Positions 50,109 to 58,963 of a stretch of 64,000 nucleotides of DNA are shown here, piece after piece (within the stretch, counting starts at the first letter, position 1; every line of letters starts with the position of its first letter). Position numbers and translations under genes: made by a program. The notes beneath the pieces are model-generated. The model worked only from the letters and a program-made list of their open reading frames with translations, did not search any database and had not been told where the DNA came from. Source of the stretch: Burkholderiales bacterium RIFOXYD12_FULL_59_19 (GTDB taxonomy: Bacteria > Pseudomonadota > Gammaproteobacteria > Burkholderiales > Burkholderiaceae_C); contig MESQ01000005.1 of NCBI GenBank assembly GCA_001771065.1, positions 80,125 to 144,124 on the forward strand, given 5' to 3'.

Positions 50109-51334
50109 CACCACCCCGCCCTGCCCCACCGGCTGCAAGCCCCACACTGCTGCGTCCGCGCGGCTCCAACCATGTGGGCATGCGCCAGTTCAATGAACGG
50201 GTGGTGCTACAGGCCATTCGGCTTAACGGCAGCCTGCCCAAGGCCGAGCTGGCCCGCCTGACTGGCCTGACCGCGCAAACCATCGGGCTGATCACGGCCC
50301 GGCTCGACGAAGACGGTTTGATTCTCAAACAGGACCGGGTGCGCGGGCGCATTGGCCAGCCGTCGGTGCCGCTGTCGCTCAATCCGGACGGCGCATTTGC
50401 CATTGGCATCAAGATTGGCCGACGCAGTGCCGATTGGTTGCTGGTCGATTTTGCCGGCCAGGTGCGTCAGCGCCAGAGCCTGGACTACGTGTTTCCTGAT
50501 GCCAGCACCCTGTTACCCGAAATCAACCATCGACTGAACGCCATGCGTGATCAGCTTGGCGACCTGAAAGACCGCCTGGTCGGCATTGGCGTGGCAGCGC
50601 CTTTTCAACTCGGTGGCTGGCACAAGATGCTGGGCCTGTCAGAGACCCAATCGGAAGCCTGGAACCAGATTGACCTGCGCGCCCAGGTGCAAGCCATGAC
50701 GGATGTGCCGGTCAGCTTTGCCAAGGACACCTCGGCGGCCTGTGTGGCCGAGCTGGTGGCGGGACGCGGGCGAGATCTGAAAAATTTCCTGTATCTGTTT
50801 GTCGACACCTTTGTCGGAGGTGGCCTGGTCATCAACTCCCATTTGCACCATGGCGTTCATGGCAACGCCGGTGCCGTGGCCTCACTGCCCTCAAGCATCG
50901 CCCAGGGCAACACGGCACCGCCACAATTGATTCACCATGCGTCTCTGTGGGAGCTTGAACAAAGGCTGGTGGCCAAAGGCCTTGACCCACATGGCGCTTA
51001 CGACGAACGCGCGCTAAGCGCAGTTTTTGAGCCTGAGACCCGCGCTTGGGTCAAACAGGCCGCCAATGCGCTGGCGCATGCGGTTGTGAGCGGCACCGCC
51101 TTCCTGGACATTGATGCCGTCGTGATCGATGGTTCATTCTGCCGCCCCTTATTAACGCTGCTGATTGAAGAAACCCGGCAAGCACTTCAAGGCTACAACT
51201 GGGAGGGCCTGTGGCAAGCCAATGTGATTGCCGGCGAGGTCGGCCCCGATGCACGCGCGCTGGGCGGGGCGCTGATGCCGTTACACGCCAACTTTGCGCC
51301 GGATCAGGACCTGTTTTTGAAAACGGGCGTCTGA
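50105..51334 (+). CDS. ROK family transcriptional regulator
   Basis: 409 residues. N-terminal winged helix-turn-helix at about residues 35-85 (LPKAELARLTGLTAQTIGLI), followed by a ROK sugar-sensing domain (AIGIKIGRRSADWLLVDFAG; DTFVGGGLVINSHLHHGVHG). The CxCGxxGCxE zinc motif of NagC/Mlc is absent; the corresponding region reads GNAGAVASLPSSIAQ. Last gene of the importer operon, overlapping the mutarotase stop, so probably the local, self-regulated repressor of the divergent sugar module. Confidence 0.92.
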   Translation: MTPPRPAPPAASPTLLRPRGSNHVGMRQFNERVVLQAIRLNGSLPKAELARLTGLTAQTIGLITARLDEDGLILKQDRVRGRIGQPSVPLSLNPDGAFAIGIKIGRRSADWLLVDFAGQVRQRQSLDYVFPDASTLLPEINHRLNAMRDQLGDLKDRLVGIGVAAPFQLGGWHKMLGLSETQSEAWNQIDLRAQVQAMTDVPVSFAKDTSAACVAELVAGRGRDLKNFLYLFVDTFVGGGLVINSHLHHGVHGNAGAVASLPSSIAQGNTAPPQLIHHASLWELEQRLVAKGLDPHGAYDERALSAVFEPETRAWVKQAANALAHAVVSGTAFLDIDAVVIDGSFCRPLLTLLIEETRQALQGYNWEGLWQANVIAGEVGPDARALGGALMPLHANFAPDQDLFLKTGV

Positions 51335-51341
51335 GCCTGAA

Positions 51342-51989
51342 TCAAGCCGACGTTTTGTGCCCTTTCCAGGCACCGAAGATCACCACCAAGCCAGGAATCA
51401 GGATCATCGCCCAGATGATTTTGTCCAAATTCACCTTGACCCATGGGATGCTGCCCAGAAAATAACCCGCCGTACAAATACCCAGCACCCACAGCAACGC
51501 CCCAACCATGTTGTACAAGCTGAATTTGCCGCGGCTCATGGCAGCCACACCGGCGACAAAGGGCGCAAAGGTTCGTAAAAATGGCATGAACCGGGCCACA
51601 ATGATCGTGATACCGCCATAACGCTCGTAGAAATTGTGCGAACGGTCAAAAGCGGCCTTGTTGAACAGGCGCGAGTTTTCCCACTTGAACACCTTGGGCC
51701 CGAAATAGCGCCCGATGGAATAGTTGCACTGGTCGCCCAAAACGGCGGCCACCAGCAGCACCGAGACCGCCAGCGGATAACTCATGAGCCCGGCGCCACA
51801 CAGTGCACCCACCACAAACAGCAGCGAGTCACCGGGCAAAAACGGCATCACGACCAAACCTGTCTCGACAAAAATGATCAGGAACAGCAGCGCATACACC
51901 CACAGGCCATAGCTTTGCACGAATGCCTCCAGGTGTTTGTCCACGTGGAGGATGAAGTCAAGAAGAAAAGAGATGATTTCCATGGACAT
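51342..51989 (-). CDS. DedA family membrane protein
   Basis: 215 residues from ATG 51989, which has AGGGG seven bases upstream; ATG 51983 is an alternative. SNARE-associated/DedA fold with LWVYALLFLIIFVETGLVVMPFLPGDSLL, the conserved GDQCNYSIGRYFG, and FYERYGGITIIVARFMPFLRTFAPFVAG (the functionally required R/E residues are kept). Members flip or recycle membrane lipids such as undecaprenyl phosphate or phosphatidylethanolamine. Convergent with the ROK gene. Confidence 0.92.
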   Translation of the reverse strand: MSMEIISFLLDFILHVDKHLEAFVQSYGLWVYALLFLIIFVETGLVVMPFLPGDSLLFVVGALCGAGLMSYPLAVSVLLVAAVLGDQCNYSIGRYFGPKVFKWENSRLFNKAAFDRSHNFYERYGGITIIVARFMPFLRTFAPFVAGVAAMSRGKFSLYNMVGALLWVLGICTAGYFLGSIPWVKVNLDKIIWAMILIPGLVVIFGAWKGHKTSA

Positions 51990-52085
51990 GGATTATCCCC
52001 TGCCTGTTCACATCGGTAATGGCGTGAATGTGCGCCACAAATCACCTCAAATAATGAACTGTTTATTACAAATTGTGATGCTTGA

Positions 52086-52099
52086 TTGATTTGCATCAA
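52086..52099 (+). promoter_or_regulatory. Perfect FNR/ANR box upstream of the Dcu carrier
   Basis: TTGAT-TTGC-ATCAA, an exact match to the FNR consensus TTGAT-N4-ATCAA, centred 80 bases before the GTG start of the C4-dicarboxylate carrier and about 104 bases before the divergent dedA start. A clear -10 hexamer at class II distance was not identified; TACCCT at 52127-52132 is a weak candidate. Confidence 0.82.
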
Positions 52100-52172
52100 C
52101 CAAAGCACACATCAAAACCAAGGGTTTACCCTTATTTTTATTACAGTAAGGACTTCTTAGAAGGAGCTGTAA

Positions 52173-53513
52173 GTGGACATATTTATGCAACTGATCGTGA
52201 TTCTGGTCTGCCTGTTTTACGGGGCCAGAAAAGGCGGCGTGGCCCTGGGGCTGCTGGGCGGCATCGGCATTGTCATCATGGTTTTTGTTTTTGGCCTCAA
52301 GCCGGGCAAACCACCGGTTGATGTGATGCTGACCATCATCGCCGTGGTGGCAGCATCGGCCACGCTGCAGGCTTCGGGTGGCCTGGAAGTGCTGCTCAAA
52401 GGTGCAGAAAAAGTGCTGCGCCGTAACCCCAAATACGTGTCGATCCTGGCACCGTTCACCACCTGCGTGCTGACCATGCTGTGCGGCACCGGCCACGTGG
52501 TCTACACCATGCTGCCAATCATTTACGACGTGGCCATCAAGAACGACATCCGCCCCGAGCGCCCCATGGCAGCTTCATCCATCTCCAGCCAGATGGGCAT
52601 TCTGGCCAGCCCGGTGTCGGTGGCAGTGGTGGCGCTGGTGGCTTTTCTGGCCAAAGCCCCGGTGGGCGACCATGTGATCGACTTTGTGCAGGTGCTCTCG
52701 ATCACCATTCCGTCCACGCTGGCCGGTGTGCTGATGATTGGTGTCTTCAGTTGGTTCCGCGGCAAAGACCTTGACAAAGACCCTGAGTTTCAGGCTCGCA
52801 TTGCCGACCCGGAACAACGCAAAATGATCTACGGCGACAGCGCCACGCTGATGAACAAAATTCTCTCCAAGGACCAATGGACGGCGATGTGGATTTTCCT
52901 GGGTGCGATTGTGGTGGTGGCTTTTTTGGGCGCCTACCCCAGCCTGCGGCCGGCCTTCGGTGGCAAGCCGATGTCGATGGTGCTCACAATCCAGATGTTC
53001 ATGCTGCTGGCCGGCGCGCTGATGATCATCTTCACCAAAACCGACCCCTCCACCATCGGCAAGACCGAGGTGTTTCGCGCCGGCATGATTGCCGTGGTGG
53101 CGGTGTTTGGCATCGCCTGGATGGCCGACACGGTATTTGAAGCCCACCTGCCTGAGCTCAAGGCCGCGCTGACCGAGCTGGTCAAAACCCAGCCCTGGAC
53201 CTATGCCATCGCTCTGCTGCTGGTGTCCAAGCTGGTGAATTCGCAGGCCGCCGCCATCAGCGCCATGGTGCCGGTGGGTCTGGCCATTGGTGTGCCGCCC
53301 GGCTACATCGTGGCCTTTGCCGCCGCCTCTTATGGTTATTACATCCTGCCCACCTACCCCAGCGACCTGGCCGCCATTCAGTTTGACCGCTCGGGTACCA
53401 CCCGCATCGGCAAGTATGTGATCAACCACAGCTTCATCATCCCCGGTTTGATTGGTGTCAGCACCTCGTGCCTGATGGGCTACTTGCTGGCGTCGGCCAG
53501 TGGCTTGATTTGA
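52173..53513 (+). CDS. dcuB: Anaerobic C4-dicarboxylate transporter (DcuA/DcuB family)
   Basis: 446 residues from GTG 52173, preceded by AAGGAG at six bases. Ten or more membrane segments. Family blocks: [76 protein letters not shown], and [27 protein letters not shown]. Exchanges fumarate, malate or aspartate for succinate during anaerobic growth. The upstream FNR box supports oxygen control. DcuA versus DcuB is not settled from sequence. Confidence 0.92.
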   Translation: MDIFMQLIVILVCLFYGARKGGVALGLLGGIGIVIMVFVFGLKPGKPPVDVMLTIIAVVAASATLQASGGLEVLLKGAEKVLRRNPKYVSILAPFTTCVLTMLCGTGHVVYTMLPIIYDVAIKNDIRPERPMAASSISSQMGILASPVSVAVVALVAFLAKAPVGDHVIDFVQVLSITIPSTLAGVLMIGVFSWFRGKDLDKDPEFQARIADPEQRKMIYGDSATLMNKILSKDQWTAMWIFLGAIVVVAFLGAYPSLRPAFGGKPMSMVLTIQMFMLLAGALMIIFTKTDPSTIGKTEVFRAGMIAVVAVFGIAWMADTVFEAHLPELKAALTELVKTQPWTYAIALLLVSKLVNSQAAAISAMVPVGLAIGVPPGYIVAFAAASYGYYILPTYPSDLAAIQFDRSGTTRIGKYVINHSFIIPGLIGVSTSCLMGYLLASASGLI

Positions 53514-53523
53514 CCCTTGGACC

Positions 53524-53547
53524 TGGGCAAACAGCACCGTTTGCCCA
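53524..53547. terminator. Hairpin between dcuB and mutL
   Basis: Perfect nine-base stem TGGGCAAAC/GTTTGCCCA with a six-base loop, 10 bases after the dcuB stop and 16 bases before the mutL start. No T run follows on either strand, so it is at best a weak or Rho-assisted terminator, or a message-stabilising structure. Confidence 0.45.
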
Positions 53548-53563
53548 CCCCTAAAATACTTGG

Positions 53564-55492
53564 GTGAACTTCGACCCAACACCCCTTTCAAACCCATCCC
53601 ACCGTCGCCCCATCCGTGAACTGCCCGACACGCTGATCAGCCAGATTGCCGCCGGTGAAGTGGTGGAACGGCCCGCCTCGGTGGTGCGCGAGTTGGTGGA
53701 CAACGCACTCGATGCCGGGGCCAGCCAGATCACCGTGCGGCTGCTGGCCGGTGGTGTGCGCCTGATCAGTGTGGAAGATGACGGCTCGGGCATCCTGCCC
53801 GATGAACTGCCGATTGCGCTCAAGCGCCACGCCACCAGCAAGATTGGCAGCCTGGCCGACCTGGAGTCGGTCGGCACCATGGGTTTTCGGGGTGAAGCGC
53901 TGGCCGCCATCAATGCCATTGCCGATTGCGCCTTGCTGTCGCGCGTCAGCGGCCAGGCCCACGCCTACCTGCTGGAAGGCCAGACCGGTGAAATCACGCC
54001 TGTGGCGCGCAGCACCGGCACCACGGTCGAGGTCAAGGAGCTGTTTTTCAGCACCCCCGCGCGGCGCAAGTTCCTCAAGACCGACGCCACCGAACTGGCG
54101 CATTGTGTCGAAGCGGTGCGCCGTCACGCGCTGGCACGGCCCGATGTTGGTTTTGCCATCTGGCATGAAGGCAAGCTGGTGGAGCAATGGCGCCGCTGCG
54201 GCGACTTGGGCAGCCTGCCCGCGCTGGAGCAGCGCCTGGCCGATGTGCTGGGCAGCGACTTTGTCGAGCGCTCGGTGTGGGTCGATTTTTCCACCCAAAC
54301 CACACCGGGCAGGCCGGATTACGCGCCCGTCATCAAGGTTTGGGGCCGGGCCGGCATACCCGACGCGGCACGCTCGCGTGCCGACCAGCAGTTTTGTTAT
54401 GTTAACGGCCGCTTTGTGCGCGACAAGGTCATCACCCACGCTGCCCGTAGCGCCTATGAGGACGTGTTACACGGCCAGCGCCAGCCGGTTTATGCGCTCT
54501 ACATCGAACTGGACCCGACGCGGGTGGATGTCAACGTGCACCCGACCAAAATCGAGGTGCGCTTTCGTGACAGTCGCGAGGTGCATCAGGCGGTGCGCCA
54601 TGCGGTGGAAAGTGCGCTGGCAGCACCGCGTGCCGGACAGACCACCACCGATAGCACAGCGACCATGGCCAATCCGGCAACGTGGTCGGCCCAGGAAAGT
54701 GATGAAGAGCAGGCATTGGCACGTGGTGTCGACCGATCCGACCGCCCGTTTATCCCGGTTTCCTACGCCCAGACGGCGATGCGTTTTGACACCCCGGTGG
54801 GTCATCGGGTCAATGACATGGACGCGCTGTGGGCTCCCCCCCCGACGGCAACCGCAGCAGCCCCAGCCGAGGCGCCAGCGCCCCTGCCCGTTGGTGACTG
54901 GCCGCTGGGCCGGGCGCTGGCGCAACTCAAGGGAATTTACATCCTGGCTGAAAATACCCAGGGCCTGGTCATTGTTGACATGCATGCGGCGCATGAACGC
55001 ATCGTTTATGAACGACTCAAGACGCAATGGTCCCAGGCCCAGGACGAGTCCTGCCTGCCCAGTCAGCCATTGCTGATCCCCGCCGCCTTTGCCGCCACGC
55101 CGCTGGAGGTAGCTACCGCCGAATGCCATACTGCCACCCTGATGCTGCTGGGACTCGACATCACGCCGTTCTCGAACAAAACGCTGGTGGTGCGCGCCGT
55201 GCCGACCACGCTGGCGCAAGGTGATGCGGTGGCGCTGGCGCGTAGCGTGCTGACCGAGCTTGCCCAGCATGAGGCCAGCAACGTGGTGCAGCGCGCCCAC
55301 AACGCGCTGCTCGGCACCATGGCCTGCCACGGCGCGGTGCGCGCCAACCGGCATTTGACGCTGGAAGAAATGAACGCGCTGTTACGCCAGATGGAAGCCA
55401 CCGAACGCAGCGACCAGTGCAACCATGGCCGCCCCACCTGGCGCCCCATCAGCCTGCGCGAGCTCGATGCCCTGTTCATGCGCGGTCGGTAA
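53564..55492 (+). CDS. mutL: DNA mismatch repair endonuclease MutL
   Basis: 642 residues from GTG 53564. GHKL ATPase domain: LISQIAAGEVVERPASVVRELVDNALDAG (motif I), DDGSGI, HATSKIG and GTMGFRGEALAAI. A proline/alanine-rich linker runs from about 360 to 440. The C-terminal domain has DMHAAHERIVYE, matching the DxHA(x)2E(x)4E endonuclease metal motif (Met at the usual Gln), and ACHGAVRANR and CNHGRP, so it should nick DNA itself, as expected where MutH is absent. Confidence 0.96.
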   Translation: MNFDPTPLSNPSHRRPIRELPDTLISQIAAGEVVERPASVVRELVDNALDAGASQITVRLLAGGVRLISVEDDGSGILPDELPIALKRHATSKIGSLADLESVGTMGFRGEALAAINAIADCALLSRVSGQAHAYLLEGQTGEITPVARSTGTTVEVKELFFSTPARRKFLKTDATELAHCVEAVRRHALARPDVGFAIWHEGKLVEQWRRCGDLGSLPALEQRLADVLGSDFVERSVWVDFSTQTTPGRPDYAPVIKVWGRAGIPDAARSRADQQFCYVNGRFVRDKVITHAARSAYEDVLHGQRQPVYALYIELDPTRVDVNVHPTKIEVRFRDSREVHQAVRHAVESALAAPRAGQTTTDSTATMANPATWSAQESDEEQALARGVDRSDRPFIPVSYAQTAMRFDTPVGHRVNDMDALWAPPPTATAAAPAEAPAPLPVGDWPLGRALAQLKGIYILAENTQGLVIVDMHAAHERIVYERLKTQWSQAQDESCLPSQPLLIPAAFAATPLEVATAECHTATLMLLGLDITPFSNKTLVVRAVPTTLAQGDAVALARSVLTELAQHEASNVVQRAHNALLGTMACHGAVRANRHLTLEEMNALLRQMEATERSDQCNHGRPTWRPISLRELDALFMRGR

Positions 55493-55497
55493 CGCAT

Positions 55498-55525
55498 GCA
55501 GAAACGACGCCGCATTTATTTCTGC
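55498..55525 (+). terminator. Possible weak terminator after mutL
   Basis: GCAGAAA and TTTCTGC arms around a 14-base loop, followed by TTGATTT. The stem is short and the T run poor. It lies between convergent mutL and the EAL-like gene. Confidence 0.35.
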
Positions 55526-55580
55526 TTGATTTGACTAAATCCAACGCGTTCAACTTTGTCTGATCAGCCGCGCCATGACG

Positions 55581-56336
55581 CTACCCATTGAATGTGTAAA
55601 AAGACCCGAACTCCTGCATTGGCAGCGGTTTGGTCAAAAGATCACCCTGATAGTGGTGACAACCTATGCTGGTCAAAAAATTCCATTGCGCCGCTGTATC
55701 TACCCCATCAGCCAGAACGGTGAGCGCCATGTTGTCAGCCATGGCGACGATCATTTTCGCAATGGCTGCGTCATTGGGGCAGTTGATGGCACCACGCACA
55801 AAGCCTTGGTCTATTTGAAGCTGGTACAAGGGCAAGCGCTTGAGCGATGAGAGCGACGCGTAGCCAATACCAAAATCATCCAGGGAAACGCCTACGCGAT
55901 GCGTTTTGAGCACAATCATTTTGTCGATGATATTTCCATCGTCAAGGACCAGCCAACTCTCGGTGAGTTCCAACTTGAGTCGATCCGGATTTGCTCCGGT
56001 GCGATTGAGTGCAGCCAGCACCTGCTCCACAAAATCATCCTGCTGGAGCTGGCGTGCGCTGATGTTGACAGCCAGCGTCAGCAGGGACGTTTCGGGGTGT
56101 ACTGCCCACCGTGCCAATTGGGAACATGCGGATTCAAGCACCCAGCCCAGCTGTGCTGTTCTGGCACTGGTTTCATTAAGCTGCGCCATGGCTTCTGTCG
56201 TCGATGCCGTGCCATGCTGAGCGTATCGCCGGTGTACCAGCGTTTTCACGCCGACAGTTTTGCGTTGATGGGTTACGCGCACCTGGTAGCGCAGGCTCAG
56301 CGCAGCATCAAGACCCTCCTGGTTGGCGCTGAACAT
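55581..56336 (-). CDS. Stand-alone degenerate EAL domain protein, probably catalytically inactive
   Basis: 251 residues from ATG 56336; almost entirely one EAL domain, with no GGDEF, PAS or membrane segment. The fold is complete (NISARQLQQDDFVEQVLAAL, LELTES, LDDFGIGYASLSSLKRLPL, HHYQGDLL), with Asn91, Glu123 and Asp153-Asp154 kept. Key catalytic positions are lost: EAL itself is K31-T32-L33, the catalytic Lys is Gln174, and the Glu pair of AEGVET is Asp210/Asp213. It resembles in design YdiV-type EAL proteins that act by protein contact. It starts two bases after the zinc-ribbon gene, suggesting coupling. A decaying fragment of a larger phosphodiesterase is the alternative. Confidence 0.8.
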   Translation of the reverse strand: MFSANQEGLDAALSLRYQVRVTHQRKTVGVKTLVHRRYAQHGTASTTEAMAQLNETSARTAQLGWVLESACSQLARWAVHPETSLLTLAVNISARQLQQDDFVEQVLAALNRTGANPDRLKLELTESWLVLDDGNIIDKMIVLKTHRVGVSLDDFGIGYASLSSLKRLPLYQLQIDQGFVRGAINCPNDAAIAKMIVAMADNMALTVLADGVDTAAQWNFLTSIGCHHYQGDLLTKPLPMQEFGSFYTFNG

Positions 56337-56338
56337 GG

Positions 56339-56521
56339 CTAGCAGTCCAGCATTCGCAAATTTCCAAATACGGTTTTTAAATATCGGCGCCTGCAGTCCT
56401 GACACCTAAGGTGCTGCGAACCAACCAACAATCGCATCAACGGGCTACGCGGAATTCTGCTTAATTTGTCAGAACATACAGGACATACAGGCGTCAACTG
56501 TTTATTTTCAAATTTCAACAT
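56339..56521 (-). CDS. Small zinc-ribbon protein upstream of the EAL-like gene
   Basis: 60 residues from ATG 56521, chosen because GGGGGTGA lies directly before it; the open frame extends to 56584 without support. Residues 12-15 are CPVC and 38-41 CQDC, with a basic stretch between (RIPRSPLMRLLVG) and RRRYLK after: a two-CxxC zinc ribbon. I do not recognise a named family. Paired tightly with the EAL-like gene, so the two may act together. Confidence 0.7.
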   Translation of the reverse strand: MLKFENKQLTPVCPVCSDKLSRIPRSPLMRLLVGSQHLRCQDCRRRYLKTVFGNLRMLDC

Positions 56522-56757
56522 TTCACCCCCTTTTTTACCAACGATGAAATGATCACATGGGTGACGTCTTTTGTCTTCCCCCAAATGGGTGGGCGCAAGG
56601 TATTTATTTAAGGGAAATCATCCCCAATCGTTCGTGATCACCGGCGACCCAACACCGTCAGCCGCGCTGAGGCCGGTATTGCCGCTATCCATTCGCCAAC
56701 GCAATCACCCTAAAATTCGGCTCTAGCCAAGTCCCCAGGCGCACCGTGTAATCTATT

Positions 56758-58167
56758 TTGATAAGTCCTCTCAAACACCTTTTCCACTACACCGCCGCAC
56801 GCTACCGACTGAAATCCGAATTGCACAAGCTAGGGCGCCTGGCCTGGCCGATCCTGGTAGGTCAACTGGCCTACGTCGGCATGGCCGTGGTCGATGTGGC
56901 CATGGCGGGCCATGCGTCGGCGCAGGATCTGGCGGGCGTGTCGCTGGGCGTGTCGATCTGGAACATGCTCATCATCACCATGATGGGCTTGCTGATGGCC
57001 GTCAACCCGGTGGTGGCACATCAGGTAGGTTCCGGTGACTTGTCCCAGGTACCACATGTGGTGCGCCAGGCTTTGTGGAAAGCGCTGGCAGTCGGTTTGC
57101 TCTCGGCTGCCGCAGCCAACCTGGCCGCACGGCTGTTCCAGCACATGACGCTGGAACCTTACGTGCGCGATCTGGCCACAGATTTTGTCTGGATCACCAG
57201 TTTGTCCATGCCACTGTTTGCCTGCTACCGCGTGCTCTATGGCTACAGCACAAGCATCAATCAGACCAAACCCCTGATGGTGATCGCCTTGCTGTCGCTC
57301 GGACTCAACATCGTCGTCAACAGCCTGCTGGTATTTGGCACCCTGGGGTTTCCGCGCCTGGGCGGCCTGGGTTGCGCCTGGGCCACACTGGTCACCGTGG
57401 CTTTCAATTTGCTGGCCTTGCTGTGGTGGATGCAGCGTGCCAGCCCCTACCGGGCCACCTGGCCACTGGGCCAGTATGAGGCACCGCACTGGCCGCAGAT
57501 CAAAAGCCTACTCAAACTGGGCTTACCCATCGGCATTACTTACTTTGCAGAAACCAGTGCCTTCAGCCTGATTGCGCTGCTGATTGCTGAATTTGGCAGC
57601 ACTCAGATGGCGGCACACCAGATTGCGCTCAATTTCACCTCGCTGGTGTTCATGGTGCCGCTCAGTCTGGGGCTGGCGCTGCTAACCCGCGTGGGCCAGT
57701 CGCTGGGTGCGGGTGACCCGGTGTTGGCGCGTTATCAGGCTTGGGTCGGCGTGGCACTGGGCCTGGGTTTTGCAGTGGTGTCGGCCACGCTGATGGCGCT
57801 CTTGAGTCAGCCAATCGCCCGTGCCTACACCAGCGACGCGGCCGTGATTGCCCTCACCGCGCAACTACTGATGCTGGCGGCCATTTTTCAACTCTCCGAC
57901 TCTACCCAGGTGGTCGCCAGTTGTGCCATCCGTGGCTACAAAGTCACCCGCGCACCCATGGTGATCCACCTGACCGCGTTTTGGGTGTTTTCGCTGCCGC
58001 TGGGCTACGTGCTGGGGCTGGCGCCGACTTGGGCGCCGTGGGCGCCGACACAGCCCATGGCAGCTCAGGGCTTCTGGATTGCACTGGTGCTGGGCCTGAC
58101 AATTGCGGCGCTGGGGCTCACATGGCTGCTGCGCCAGGTGGCGCGCAGCAGACTGCCATTAAATTAA
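56758..58167 (+). CDS. MATE family efflux transporter (NorM type)
   Basis: 469 residues if translation starts at TTG 56758; no ATG precedes the conserved part, so the start is uncertain. Twelve membrane segments in two MatE halves: LGRLAWPILVGQLAYVGMAVVDVAMAG opens the first, LLKLGLPIGITYFAETSAFSLIALLIAEFG the second. Exports cationic drugs or metabolites in exchange for Na+ or H+. The 236 bases upstream hold no other gene; no clear promoter was found. Confidence 0.9.
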   Translation: MISPLKHLFHYTAARYRLKSELHKLGRLAWPILVGQLAYVGMAVVDVAMAGHASAQDLAGVSLGVSIWNMLIITMMGLLMAVNPVVAHQVGSGDLSQVPHVVRQALWKALAVGLLSAAAANLAARLFQHMTLEPYVRDLATDFVWITSLSMPLFACYRVLYGYSTSINQTKPLMVIALLSLGLNIVVNSLLVFGTLGFPRLGGLGCAWATLVTVAFNLLALLWWMQRASPYRATWPLGQYEAPHWPQIKSLLKLGLPIGITYFAETSAFSLIALLIAEFGSTQMAAHQIALNFTSLVFMVPLSLGLALLTRVGQSLGAGDPVLARYQAWVGVALGLGFAVVSATLMALLSQPIARAYTSDAAVIALTAQLLMLAAIFQLSDSTQVVASCAIRGYKVTRAPMVIHLTAFWVFSLPLGYVLGLAPTWAPWAPTQPMAAQGFWIALVLGLTIAALGLTWLLRQVARSRLPLN

Positions 58168-58188
58168 TTGGAATCTGACTCCAATTAA
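58164..58188. repeat. TTAATTGG-N9-CCAATTAA palindrome, second copy
   Basis: Perfect eight-base arms TTAATTGG and CCAATTAA around AATCTGACT. The left arm contains the MATE stop codon and the right arm lies six bases from the scoB stop. Core is the reverse complement relation of that at 41936-41960 with two changes. Confidence 0.8.
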
Positions 58189-58193
58189 TGTTC

Positions 58194-58832
58194 TCAATGC
58201 AAGGGAACACCGGTTTTGGAGGCCAGTTCTTCCATCGTCACACCCGGCGCGCGTTCCACTACCTTGAGCCCGTGCGGTGTAATGTCCATCACGGCCAGAT
58301 CGGTGATGATGCGGTCCACCACACCCACACCGGTCAACGGCAAGGTGCAACTGGGCAGAATCTTGAGGTCAATCGTGCCGTCTTTCTTTTTGGCCACGTG
58401 TTCCATCAGCACCACCACACTTTTCACGCCGCCCACCAGGTCCATGGCGCCGCCCATGCCTTTGACCATCTTGCCCGGAATCATCCAGTTGGCCAAGTCG
58501 CCGGTTTCACTGACCTGCATGGCACCCAGAATGCTCAGGTTGATCTTGCCGCCGCGAATCATGGCAAAGCTGTCGTGGCTGCCAAAAATACTGGAACCGG
58601 GAATCGTGGTGACGGTTTGCTTGCCGGCATTGATCAGGTCGGCGTCCACTTCTTCGTCGGTCGGAAACGGCCCAATGCCGAGCATTCCGTTTTCACTTTG
58701 CAGCCAGACTTCAATGTCAGGGCTGACAAAATTGGCCACCAGCGTAGGCAAGCCGATCCCGAGATTCACATAAAAACCATCTTGTAATTCTTTGGCTGCA
58801 ATAGCCGCCATTTCGTCGTGTGTCCAGGCCAT
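58194..58832 (-). CDS. scoB: 3-oxoacid CoA-transferase subunit B
   Basis: 212 residues from ATG 58832 ([19 protein letters not shown]). Catalytic Glu in [12 protein letters not shown] near residue 45; [19 protein letters not shown] and [19 protein letters not shown] complete the family pattern. With ScoA moves CoA from succinyl-CoA to acetoacetate (ketone body and polyhydroxybutyrate breakdown). Two hairpin repeats separate it from scoA. Confidence 0.95.
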   Translation of the reverse strand: MAWTHDEMAAIAAKELQDGFYVNLGIGLPTLVANFVSPDIEVWLQSENGMLGIGPFPTDEEVDADLINAGKQTVTTIPGSSIFGSHDSFAMIRGGKINLSILGAMQVSETGDLANWMIPGKMVKGMGGAMDLVGGVKSVVVLMEHVAKKKDGTIDLKILPSCTLPLTGVGVVDRIITDLAVMDITPHGLKVVERAPGVTMEELASKTGVPLH

Positions 58833-58852
58833 GATCAAACTCCTTTTAATGT

Positions 58853-58959
58853 GTTGAGGACAGAGCTGGTTCGCTTCGCGAAACTGCGGTCTGTCCCGCA
58901 AGGTCTCAATTCTGTTGAGGACAGAGCTGGCGACTGCGTCGCTGCGGTCTGTCCCGCAA
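58853..58959. repeat. Two tandem hairpin units (GGACAGA variant) between scoA and scoB
   Basis: Units at 58853-58901 and 58914-58959 each start GTTGAGGACAGAGCTGG and end CTGCGGTCTGTCCCGCAA. Outer stem GGACAGA/TCTGTCC. The inner stems differ but both pair perfectly: TTCGC-ttc-GCGAA in the first and GCGAC-tgc-GTCGC in the second. Relative to the GGGTCAGA units at 37.8 and 59.8 kb, a T:A pair in the outer stem has become A:T. Confidence 0.93.
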
Positions 58960-58963
58960 AAAT

